21,115 bases of DNA from Chromera velia (lineage: Eukaryota; Sar; Chromeraceae), in assembly GCA_018398765.1 (NCBI GenBank), contig JAHBMJ010002226.1:1-21115 (forward strand), read 5' to 3'. A program made the translations under genes and the position numbers. Below the pieces are notes generated by a model. It searched no databases, was not told where the DNA came from, and was given only the letters and a program-made list of their open reading frames with translations. Of the stretch, positions 1 to 9,490 are shown piece after piece. How positions within the stretch are numbered: the stretch's first letter is position 1; every line of letters begins with the position of its first letter.

Positions 1-989
1 GTTTAGAGTTGCGAGAGTGAAGCCCCCTCCCGTTGTATGATGCAGGTCTGGCAAAGGGGCAATAAAGCATTGTCCTAGACTCATGCACTGCATGATGGCC
101 TATAGACCGATTAATAATAATAATGATGCTATAGATGATGATGATGCATGTCGGGCAATTCTGTAATGACAGTGTAGTCTGGTTAAGCATTTAAGTTTGG
201 GAAGTTGGCTAGCAAGTTAACGTTAACAAGGTTTGGAATTTATTGTATTTATTTAGATTAATATTTATTCAAATTTTAAAATCACTCTTCAATGAATCTT
301 CATATTAAGAATCATATATACCATATACCTGGGTATTATACCACGCATATTATGCGGCATATATACAAAACTACGTACGTAGTAGGTACTATTGACTACA
401 TATGCTTAATGCTATAGTACTAAATTCTGGTCTAAATTCTATAGTAATACATTACTAATACATATTTTCTATCCTGCCACAATAATAATTGCATGCACAG
501 TGATGCACTATTGTTATTTTTATACTACTAGTTTACTATCTACTAGTAGTCTACTATACTATACTAGCTACCGTAAATCTCTAGCTAAATAAAGATAAAA
601 TGGGATACGATTTATGTTCCGGGTGCCTCATGTGGTCCATGCAGTGCCGAAAAAAGGCAAGTAAAGCTACAGAGGCCAAGCGCGCAATGTGAGAGGAATT
701 TATGTTGCGCGCCCACGCTCACCAAAGTCATGCAAATGATGAATCAGCAAATCGGCACTCAACAAAATTGGACTCATTATTGGAGCAAAGTGGAATTAAC
801 AAAAGACCGATGAGCGGCATCATCAGCCTGAGGAGAACGATGCGATGGCCATGCATAGTCGATCGCATTCAAATCGGTTCTTCCATCGATCCCCGAGGCC
901 GCAGTGGAGACGCGCTACTCTTACAAATACACGCGGATCGAGCAATGCAGTGTCTGCAATCCTAGCTGCAATCATGCGATCGAAAGTAG
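1..989. other. AT-rich intergenic region and 3' flank of the LRR gene
   Basis: No gene is supported here. Positions 1-170 are mixed, with short (AAT)n and (GAT)n runs near 110-150. Positions 170-600 are strongly AT-rich and contain small perfect palindromes: GTTAACGTTAAC near 219-230 and ACTACGTACGTAGT at 370-383. From about 600 the base composition rises towards that of the coding DNA, which fits the 3' untranslated flank of the minus-strand LRR gene whose stop codon is at 990-992. Small open frames around 700-1270 on the plus strand are shadows or chance and show no protein-like features. Confidence 0.6.
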
Positions 990-3900
990 TCACTGCACAG
1001 AGACATTGCCCGGACAGAAGATTGTAGTTCTCAAGAGTTTTCCCTCAGTCGTGGCACGAGCCTTCAGCTCTTGCACACTCACCCGCAGGCGGGTGAGGGC
1101 AGGGAGGGATTCGGGTCGAAGACAATCGACAAATTCTCTCACCCCAGCAGAAGTGATTTTGTTTCGGTCCAAGTTCAAAAGGAAAAGCTTGGGGCAAAAA
1201 TTGACACGAAAGGCAAAGGCCAACAGCTGAAGGTCTCTATCAGTAATGCCACAACGAGTCAGCCATAGGCGATCAAGCGTTCCGGCTTTGCCTGACACAA
1301 TGCTCGCTGCTAACGATTGAACCCCCTTCATTCCGATCTCCCCCCCCTTCATGACTAGACTCTTCAGATTCGGCAAACTGTTCTCACTTTCCTCCAAACC
1401 ACTCAAAAACGCAGTCAGATTCACACGAGTGTTCATGGCTACCATTTCAAGCCCTTCTAATTTCTGTGAAAGCCTACTCGCCTTCACTGCTCCCCCCAAC
1501 GTCACCACTCCCGCGCTGTTCAATCCCTCGACTGAAAGATTTGTCAGCACGGGCATTTTTCCTGACCCCACCGCATCCACCACTGAGGGCACCCCTGCAG
1601 CCCTTCCAGGGGGAAGTGAAAGCTGTACAAGATCCGGAAACCCCCCCTCACTCTCAATGATTGCACACATCATCTTCTTAATGCCCTTCTGGGTGACAAG
1701 CCCATTTTTCGATAGGGCAAGCGTACGGAGACGGACCAAATCGCCCCTCCGGATGCCCTGCGCAAGCTCAATTATGACAGGGTCAGACAGACCGCAGTCT
1801 TTCAAAACGATGCTTGTCAGACGGAGCTTACCTGTGCGCACACCCGCAACGAGGGAGCGCATTCCCTCTGGTCCCATGGTGCCCCCCTCGAGAAAAAGGG
1901 ACGACACACCGGGCAACCCTCTCTCAGAGTCGGTGATGGCACTCAGCAACGCATCAATGTTAATGAGGGGCCCATCAGGCTCCCTCAAAAGATGCAACGG
2001 AAACTCCTCAAACAGCTCGACACCCTCAGGGAACTTCCCTGCTCTCACTACTTCTGCCACAGCACTAACCCCCTCCTGATCAAGATGCCACGGCTCTTGC
2101 ATGACGGACTGAAGAGCGGCGACCTTTCCCGACCACAAAGCTTTCACTAACGAAACCCCCGTCTTACCCACCCGTGTTCCCAACATCGTCAAATGTTTCA
2201 GACGAGGCAGACTGACTTCGCTCTCTGTGATTGAATCCATGAGAGCAATCCATGCTTCTTTGCCTACCAAATCGTTTTCACTAACGTTCAAATCCTCCAA
2301 ACAACTGAACTGCCCCTCTCTCACAACCTCAGCTAGGCCTCTCACACCTTCGTCGTTCAGCTCTGAACCTTCCAAGTTCAGGTACGAAAGCTTGCCTACC
2401 TTGCCAGACATGACTGCTGTGCACAGGGACTTCACCCCGCCACCCCCCGCTGTGAAGGAAATATCCAGCTGACGAAGATGAGGGAGCCCCTCGTCACTTT
2501 CAACTACAGCCTGCATCAACAATTCCATCCCTTCTCTCCCAATCACATTCTCCCCCATACCGGAATCGTACAAGTCAAGGATGGAAAGTCTGGGCAAATT
2601 ACCGGCTCTCACGGCCTGTGCGAGTGTTTGGGTTTCACCCTCCGTGAGACGCATATGGGGCATCGACAGTTGGGAGAGATTCGGGAGTTGGACTGCCGCA
2701 AGAGCAGTCAGAAATGCATTTTTTCCTTCCGCAAGTAGCCCCCCCCCCTCATCAGTGTTGGTCGGGTTCACCCAGAGGTCACGAATCGCGTCTAGGCGTT
2801 TCATTCGAATGGCACTTCCTAGCAACACTAGACCCTCATTACTGGGATCTGTCAGCCTGAGATCGAGAACTGAAAACTTGGGGGCTTGGGGGGCCTGTCG
2901 GAAGAAACGCACAACGGCATTTCCTTTCAAATCCATCCGCAGGGTGCGGATAGCCGGATACCGCCCGGCACCTAGCGCTTCGGCGGATTCGGCACTGACT
3001 CCACAAAGGGGGGGCAACTCGATCGATTCGAGGGGAGGGCTCTTCTCACTGCTGAGAGAACGGAGAAAACTTGATACGGCTTCTGCGACCTCAGCTCGAT
3101 CTTCCCCAAATTGCAACCCCCAGTCCTCCCTCCGTGTGTCGAGCTTCAGATGCCTAAGCGCAGGGGCCACACCCTTCTCTAGCATCCCCCCTATGGTCTT
3201 CAGACTTTCGCAGTCGATTTCGTTCCCCTCCAGATCTAGGGACACAAGAGACGAAGCGTCTCTGAATTGTTTCCCCATGGCCTCCCACACTGCCCCCGAC
3301 CTCCACTCGTTAATTTTGCATCGAGCCATTCCGAGCTCCCGTACATGGGGGAGAGATGAGGTAAACAAGACAGAGCAGAGTTCGTCTATGGCTACTTGGA
3401 GGTCGTTGTCGGAAAGGTTGAGGGTCTCAACCAGGAGAGGGCACTCCTTCAAGGCTTCGCAAAGCAGCTCGCTCCCGTCTCCACGATAGTCGAGCCCTGT
3501 GCCCTGGAGATCTAGGCTTTTGAGGGAGGAACAGTTCCCCTTTCGGATACACTCGGCCAGGGACCGAAACCCCTCTGTGTCAAGAAGGTTGCCTGCAGGG
3601 AGGGCAGAAGTGAAAGGAGGAAGGAAACATTAAAGTTCCGGCAGAAAAGAGAAGAAAGAGTGCCAAAGAGAAAGCACAGGAAAATCAGCCTCAACTGGAA
3701 ATCCCTTGAAATGAAAACCTTCACAGACTCGACAATGGTGCGGCGGGGCGGGTGTAAGAAAAGAAAGGAAGGGGAAGGAAGGAAGAGTGAAAGGAAGGAA
3801 AAAGGGGAGGGGAAAAGAACGAAGATATGAATAAACACATAAAGGAAAGATCAAACGAACGAAGCAATGAGAAGGAAAACGGGAAAGAGGAAGAATACAA

Positions 3901-4582
3901 GCAATATTGAATAATAGATCATGAAGACGGGAACCAACCTGTGCTCCCTCCCTCCCTTCCTGCCTGTCTGCCTGTCTACTTATCCCCAGCTGACCGACGG
4001 ACCTTTCAGAGACAGATTCACAAGCAGAGGCAACAGCAGGGGGAGGATGTTGGATGCCTCCGTCGGTCCAAGGCTCTTTGCTGCATGCATATAGGCGTAG
4101 GTGGACACGAAGGAAACGGAATGGTCTGTGAGTCCACCGCTTCATCTTCGGACACCTAGACCACCAGCCAGCAGCAACTCATCAACCAAGGGCAAAAAGA
4201 AACAAAGATCCACCACCGCATATCAAAGTGGAAAAGGGGGCTCGAACAGCTGATGCGTACATCTTATGAACACAGTATGCACGCAAATATTTGAGGTGTC
4301 TTGCTAGGTGTCTTGTGAGACTGAATAGAAGGTTACACTGCTGTGTGTGATTTGTTCTTTGCACTACTTTTCCTCTTCGAAACACGCACGCACTCATCCA
4401 GTCTCGTCCAGCTGCTGACCTGCAAAGGCGAAGCTCTTCAGTCTCGGTGCCTCCTTCACACCCCCTTCCTCCGCTCTTCCCTCTGCCCCGTGTTCCTTAA
4501 AGTGCTGTGCCCTCACTCGGTTCAGAAAGCGCAAGAAGAGGGGGAGACCTGGGCCCTTGGTGAGCACGGAGTCTGCAGACGC

Positions 4583-4613
<31 letters not shown>

Positions 4614-7208
4614 GGCAGACAGGCAGGCCATATGCTTCTTTCGGTTCCCTCTTTCAGACGGAACAACGAAAAGACAGACATACACCCAGGCCGGCAAGGC
4701 ACACAGCAGACAAGCATGAGTTGGACCCTGAGCTCAGCAGCAAAAAAACTATAGAGAGCAGCAGAAACGCAGCAACAGACACGACAGGAAGCGTTCATTT
4801 CACAGAGACGCACAGCCTTCCGCAGAATCGCCAGAGAGACAGACTCATACAGTGGTTTTTGTGCCTTTCGCTCTGAGTACGGGGAGGGACTGCCTTTATT
4901 TCTCACTGCTCTTCAGACAGAAAACGAGCAGTCAAACAGGCTCACCTGCAAGGCAGTCTGTCTGAAATGAGGTCGTGCTTTCTCCTGGCAGACTGTGAGA
5001 CCGGTCTTCTTGAAAAGTGCAGTCGGACAAAGCTGAAAAAAAGAAACGGGACCCTACATGCATGCATGCATGAACATCACACATCCGAACTAGCTCTCAA
5101 CACCACACCAGACAGAAGCTACTTACCAACTTTCATCTCTTCAACAGACGCAGGCAGGTAGTCGAGAATGAGGGAGACCCTCTTGGCCGAGAGGCCTTTA
5201 GACCCTGCAGCGATGAGAGGGGGGAGATTTGTTTGGTGGATGGGAGGATAGAGCATTGACAACTAGAAGAGTTCGCACAAACACGAACCCGCATGGCTGA
5301 GGAGACAAGAGACCCAATGAAGGGATGAACGCATTCATCAGGGCTCACGAAGAGTATGAGGACGAGAAAAGAGCAAGAGAGCAGTGGAAAAGATTAAAGG
5401 AAAAAGGATTCCAAAAGGATCGAAGATCGGAAAAAAGATCCGCGTAGAGGGGAAGAATAAAACACACCAAATTCAGAATGCAAAGCAGATTCTATGAAGG
5501 GAGCACACAAGGCCAAATGCTCACAGCCTGAGAGAGCAGTCGTCTCCCATTCCAATAAATCCCAAGACAGAACCTCTTCTGTCTTCTCTTCTCTTCTCTT
5601 CTCTGACCTGACAGGTCCACACTTCGCAAAGGGACCACAGGTACCACATTCTGCACACGGACATAGAAAGAAGAGAAGAGAAGAGAAGAGAAGAGGAGAA
5701 GAAGAGAAGAGACGTTGAGGAGGAAGAAGAGGAAGGGCTGATGAGGTCGAAACGGATCCCACAGAAATTGACGGTTGAAGTGGCGGTTGCAGACCTCCAC
5801 ACAGGATGACAACATTGACAAGAAAGAAAGAAAGAAAACAAGCGAGAAAGAAAGGAAGAAAGAACCGGAAAGAACGAAAGAAAGAAAGAAAGAAAGAAAG
5901 AAGGAAGGAAGGAAGGAAGGAAAGGAAGGAAAGGAAGGAAAGGAAGGAAAGGAAGGAAGGAAAGGAAGGAAGGAAAGGAAGGAAAGGAAGGAAAGGAAGG
6001 AAAGGAAGGAAAGGAAGGAAGGAAGGAAAGGAAGGAAGGAAAGGAAGGAAGGAAAGGAAGGAAGGAAAGGAAGGAAGGAAGGAAAGGAAGGAACGGCCGA
6101 ACCGGTCTAAGGGAATTCATGGAAATGACTGAAAGAAGCGGTCGAGATAAAGAAGCATTGTTTTGTCTGGATGGCCCTGGCCACACTCAAGTGCACCGTC
6201 GTTTGTTCCTGCAAACGCTTCTCCTAGTTTCCTTCGTGCTGACTGACCTTTTGGATGCTCGAGATCCCATACCAGGCCAACCCGAAGGACTGCCTGTTTC
6301 GTGTCATGTCGCAAATCGTCTGCAAAAACGAAGAGGGGAGACAGCGGAGACGCACGACAGAATTCTGTATAGACATTCTTCAATTCAACAAATTGTCAAG
6401 AAAAATCTCGGAAATCATGAATGAGGTTTTATGCAAGATTGCTTTTCAAAGGGGGCTTACCCCTCAATCCGCCACCTCCCACATATTCATACACTCGTAT
6501 ATACGTGCAGGAGAAAACCTTTCCCACCCTTCCCTTGAGAGAGAAAATTGACCTGAGAAGTCAGGCCTAAGCGCTGGAGAAAGATGCTGAGGCTGGATTC
6601 GTCTTTGTCTTCATTTCTGAAGGTGTCCAGACTCGACTCCTCTGCCTGTGAGCTGAAGTCTCCTTCTCGCTTTGCCTTCTCCTTCCTCTCACAGGCCCCC
6701 GTCTGGCTTCGGATTGGAACCCCTGTCTCTGAACGTCCCTCGTCTCTTGATATCTCCTGGTGAGACTGCGTCCCGTCTCCTGCAGAGATTTTCAGGAAAC
6801 GAAGGCCGGGGGAAAGTAAAGGACCGAAATGAGAAAAGAGAAGAGAGAGAGGGAGAGAGAGAGAGAGAGCATCAAAGACGTAGTCAAGTATGCTAGGAGC
6901 AGTCTCCAAGCCGAAAGAGCACCATACAAAAAACAAATTATGTGAAAGGGAGATCTGTAGTCTTAAATGCCGCAAAAATCAAGCATTCGAAGGGATTTCA
7001 TCTGCCATGTCTAGTCTTCAATGTACTCAGGCTGACCACCTGGCTCTTTCACAAGCCGCACAGTGCCCTGTGAGCTCATCGAGAGAAAGCGACTTTTCTC
7101 CCGGTGTCTGTATCAAATGTGCTGAAGAGCCTGCGACGATTTTCCCCTTACCCTCTCTTCTCAAGCTGGAGACGGCACAGCGATCAGTCTGAAAGAGAAG
7201 ATCGCTTT
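990..7208 (-). CDS. Multi-exon leucine-rich-repeat (RNI/RanGAP-like) protein, 5' end unresolved
   Basis: Predicted exons, in order of translation: about 7208 (or 7188)-7152, 6779-6553 (end uncertain), 6319-6248, 5204-5127, 4572-4420, 3592-990 (stop TGA). The last exon encodes 866 residues, nearly all leucine-rich repeats of the ribonuclease-inhibitor type (LxxLxLxxNxL followed by a helix, 28-32 residues each). The joins are supported because every intron from 6319 downstream is phase 1, and because the 4420/3592 junction rebuilds one exact LRR (LKSFAFAG joined to NLLDTEG). Acceptors are ctgcag or tttgcag; donors are GTAAGT, GTCAGT and GTCAGC. The family normally acts as a protein-binding scaffold, probably in the cytosol; no catalytic domain is visible. 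No initiator ATG could be placed, so the first exon lies in or upstream of 7153-7500. The gene diverges from the ankyrin gene. The last exon is very secure, exons 4420-6319 good, and those above 6320 tentative. Confidence 0.82.
4586..4628. repeat. (GACA)n microsatellite in an LRR-gene intron
   Basis: Perfect GACA/CAGA tetranucleotide repeats grade into GGCA. The tract begins about 14 bases upstream of the predicted exon 4572-4420 on the minus strand, so it reads as CTGT/CTGC pyrimidine-rich DNA just before the acceptor and may double as its polypyrimidine tract. It has no stop in several frames and therefore creates false open frames. Confidence 0.9.
5583..5711. repeat. Complementary pentanucleotide repeats (TTCTC)n / (AAGAG)n
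   Basis: A run of TTCTC units at 5583-5604 is followed about 65 bases later by AAGAG units at 5668-5711. The two are reverse complements, so the intron RNA could fold into a roughly 20 bp stem. They sit in the LRR-gene intron between exons 6248 and 5204. Confidence 0.85.
5821..6091. repeat. Long (GAAA)/(GGAA)/(AAAGG) purine tract
   Basis: About 270 bases of almost pure purine on the plus strand: GAAA units first, then GGAA and AAAGG units in a mixed higher-order pattern. It lies in the intron between LRR exons 6248 and 5204 and is a polypyrimidine run in the transcript. It keeps several frames open on both strands, and those frames encode only Lys/Glu/Arg or Pro/Ser/Phe runs, so they are not treated as genes. 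Confidence 0.95.
6553..6779 (-). CDS. Probable 5' coding exon of the LRR gene (polar N-terminal region)
   Basis: This minus-strand stretch opens after ctctgcag at 6785-6780 in phase 1, matching a good donor (GTAAGG) at 7151. It encodes a charged, Ser/Glu/Lys-rich segment ending in a short hydrophobic helix (SIFLQRLGLTSQ). If it ends at CAG/GTCAAT (6553) it leaves phase 0, while the next exon at 6319 needs phase 1. Either an exon is missing, or the donor lies elsewhere. A strong GTAAGC donor at 6460 preceded by an open frame from 6533 to 6461 would restore the phase. The coding assignment is likely; the 3' boundary is not settled. Confidence 0.5.
6842..6869. repeat. (GA)n dinucleotide tract
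   Basis: A short imperfect GA run upstream, on the minus strand, of the predicted exon 6779-6553. It reads as a (TC)n pyrimidine tract in the transcript, roughly 60-90 bases before that exon's acceptor. Confidence 0.8.
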
Positions 7209-7831
7209 CTGAAAATCCAACCACAGGTTTCGGGCAGCAATTTGAAAGAGCACGTCGTTGAAATCGGCAGTCGTACTATTGCTTCTTCTGGAGCGGATTC
7301 ATTCATGCACTGAGCCCGCTTCGATCGGGCTTCAACTGTCGAAGCTGTGATCGACAGTCCGACGAATTCCGACGGTAAGATTCTGCATGAGGCCATGCAT
7401 GCACTGGCGTCAGCCCACCCACAATAAACCCTACATAAAATTCTTTGAACGAGGGTTCGTGGATACATAAATTTTGATTGTTTCCAAAAAAAAAATATCC
7501 TCGCAATTAATTCTTCACTCCTTAATTCTTCGAGTGCATGCCTGGTAAGTTTTTGAACGCCTCCTCACTGAGTCCTCATGATTGCTTGCATAAATTGTCA
7601 TCACACTGACGTTGGATGGATGTGAAAAGCTGCGCTGTTCAAGACTCGTTTCAGCTTGACCTGGTCCTTCGTTCTGAGTTCCAAAGCGAGAGCATGGATT
7701 CAGTCTGACTGTGGGGTCTCCTTCGTACGTTGGCGTGCTGATCCTTGTGCGCGCCACAAAAGCCTTTCTGAAAGTCATTATTGGGGCAGCCACCCGAACA
7801 GAACATTTCACTGGGTATCTGTCAAAAGAAG
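7209..7831. promoter_or_regulatory. Divergent intergenic region between LRR and ankyrin genes
   Basis: This region separates the 5' part of the minus-strand LRR gene from the ankyrin ATG at 7832. It probably carries promoters in both directions and perhaps the missing first LRR exon. On the plus strand GTAAGT at 7544 could be the donor of a 5' untranslated intron for the ankyrin gene, with possible acceptors before 7772 or at 7789. No convincing TATA box or repeated operator is visible. There is an A-rich run at about 7486-7497. Confidence 0.4.
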
Positions 7832-9490
7832 ATGGAACGTGGGCTTGAAGAGTTACTATGTGTCAGGGATGCACTTTTGTTTGAGAAGGAAGTATCCTTG
7901 AAGGACATCAGCACTGAAGAGCTCGCCGATTCCGTCTATCCCATCCTGCGCGACATCGAAGACCTCGAACAGTTTCTTCTTGACCTAGCGGATTCCGTCA
8001 GACACAAGAGGACGGTTCTCGAAAAAGCAGTTGCCAAACTGCGGAAAAAAGAGAGGCCTCGCTCAGCTTCCCCGCCCAGGTCATCTGAACTCGCCGAGCC
8101 AAAGCAGAATGGCGCAATAAGCTCACACTCCCAACCGCCAACAAAGGTCAAGACAGCCCTTGCAGATCTACAAGTCTGTATTCGAAAGGTGAGAAGGCAA
8201 ATTCACTCAAACCTCGATCAAATTCTCAGTCAGTACTTCTTTATGGATCTCTCCTCTCTTCTTTATAGTCGTGTCGGCGAAGTCATCCGATCCTTCCAAC
8301 CAATTGACATTGATTCTCTCTACCAGACTCTCGAGAAATTCGACCAAGAGGGGGGGAAAGAAAAGTTTGCGCTTCTTCTGCATGTGGGCGCACAGATTAA
8401 TGAGAGGCCTTGCATGATTTACGCTCGGTCTTTCGGGAAGAGCGCAGTGGAAATGGCGGTTTCCCGCCTGTGGCCGGAGGCTGTCCGTCTGCTCATCGGG
8501 GCCGGGGCCGATCTGAATGATGAAACGGGTCCGGGGTCCGGACTCATGAAGGCGGTCAAATTGGGGAGAGTGGACCTAGTACAGCTGTTAATGGAGGGAG
8601 GGGCAGACTTGGAGATGAAAGAGGATCAGCGCACCGTACTTCGTGTTGCTCTTGAATGCCAGGAGCGCGAAGTAGCAAAGTATCTTGTTGATGTGGGAAC
8701 AGATTTGAGTGCAGTAGACCAGCTGGGCCCGCGCCCACTGGATATTGCAGCCTTCCTCGGACAGACGGATGTCGTCCAACGAATGTTGGATAAAGGTGCC
8801 GACGTGCATGCCGTGACCAAAAATCCATCGAAGCCAGATCATGACATCCTCGATGGTGTCACTGCTGTGCACCATGCGGCGTGTGGGGGTCACACGGGGA
8901 CTGTGAGTCTCTTGTTGGACCAGGAGGGAGGGGACGTGAATGTACGAAGTGCGCGAGGCCTCACCCCTCTTATGTGCACCGTCATCCAGATGTCTGCTAA
9001 AGGTGTGCCTGCAGACCATGTGGAGGTTGCTCAGCTCCTTCTATCTCGGGGTGCCCGACTAGATGCAGAGGACAAAGACGGCATGACCCTTCTGCACATT
9101 GCTGCTCAGAACTTTTCTCTGAAGGTGGCCGAGCTAGCGATCGATAGCGGGATAGATGTGGATGCCAGAAACAACCATTGGCAGACCCCGCTTCTCATTG
9201 TATGCCGCGGGGTGAATCAGATCCCGGGAACTGCCTTTGAGAAGGATTTCAATGAACAGAGTGTCAATCTAGCTCGGCTTCTGGTCGACAGAGGCGCCAA
9301 CCTCTGGGTAGAGGACCTTGAAGGAAACACCCCCTGGAGTCTTGTCGACTCTGCACCCTTCGCCTATAGGCCGCTTCGAACCTTCATTGCGCAAGCAATC
9401 GGAAACGCCGTAGCGAGGATGGGGGGGTGGAAGTACGGGGATGAGACGTTTAAGAAAGGGGCAGAGGAGGACAAGGAGGAAGGTTCCTAG
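7832..9490 (+). CDS. Ankyrin-repeat protein with helical N-terminal head, 552 residues
   Basis: A single intronless reading frame from ATG 7832 to TAG 9488-9490. The frame is open 60 bases further upstream, but without another ATG. Residues 1-75 are charged and helical (MERGLEELL start, then KDISTEELADSVYPILRDIEDLEQ) and look coiled-coil-like. Residues about 73-105 are a Ser/Pro/Arg linker (RPRSASPPRS). Residues about 109-180 form a second helical segment (LADLQVCIRKVRRQIHSNLDQIL). Ankyrin repeats run from about 180 to 505, with hallmarks such as EAVRLLIGAGADLN, HHAACGGHTGTVSLLLD and TLLHIAAQ. The tail is acidic and lysine-rich. Ankyrin arrays bind partner proteins; no enzyme domain is seen. 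I recall similar head sequences from chromerid ankyrin families, but this is unverified. It diverges from the LRR gene. Confidence 0.93.
   Translation: MERGLEELLCVRDALLFEKEVSLKDISTEELADSVYPILRDIEDLEQFLLDLADSVRHKRTVLEKAVAKLRKKERPRSASPPRSSELAEPKQNGAISSHSQPPTKVKTALADLQVCIRKVRRQIHSNLDQILSQYFFMDLSSLLYSRVGEVIRSFQPIDIDSLYQTLEKFDQEGGKEKFALLLHVGAQINERPCMIYARSFGKSAVEMAVSRLWPEAVRLLIGAGADLNDETGPGSGLMKAVKLGRVDLVQLLMEGGADLEMKEDQRTVLRVALECQEREVAKYLVDVGTDLSAVDQLGPRPLDIAAFLGQTDVVQRMLDKGADVHAVTKNPSKPDHDILDGVTAVHHAACGGHTGTVSLLLDQEGGDVNVRSARGLTPLMCTVIQMSAKGVPADHVEVAQLLLSRGARLDAEDKDGMTLLHIAAQNFSLKVAELAIDSGIDVDARNNHWQTPLLIVCRGVNQIPGTAFEKDFNEQSVNLARLLVDRGANLWVEDLEGNTPWSLVDSAPFAYRPLRTFIAQAIGNAVARMGGWKYGDETFKKGAEEDKEEGS

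Noticed and set aside
1351-2079. Plus-strand 242-codon frame
   Set aside because: It is antisense to the LRR exon, whose minus-strand frame carries regular LRR motifs.
2581-3489. Plus-strand 302-codon frame
   Set aside because: It is a shadow of the LRR coding exon; its Ser/Arg-rich composition is what reverse-strand reading of such an exon gives.
5521-6186. Long frames across the GGAA/AAAGG tract on both strands
   Set aside because: They are low-complexity products of the microsatellite, with no start context or non-repeat protein sequence.
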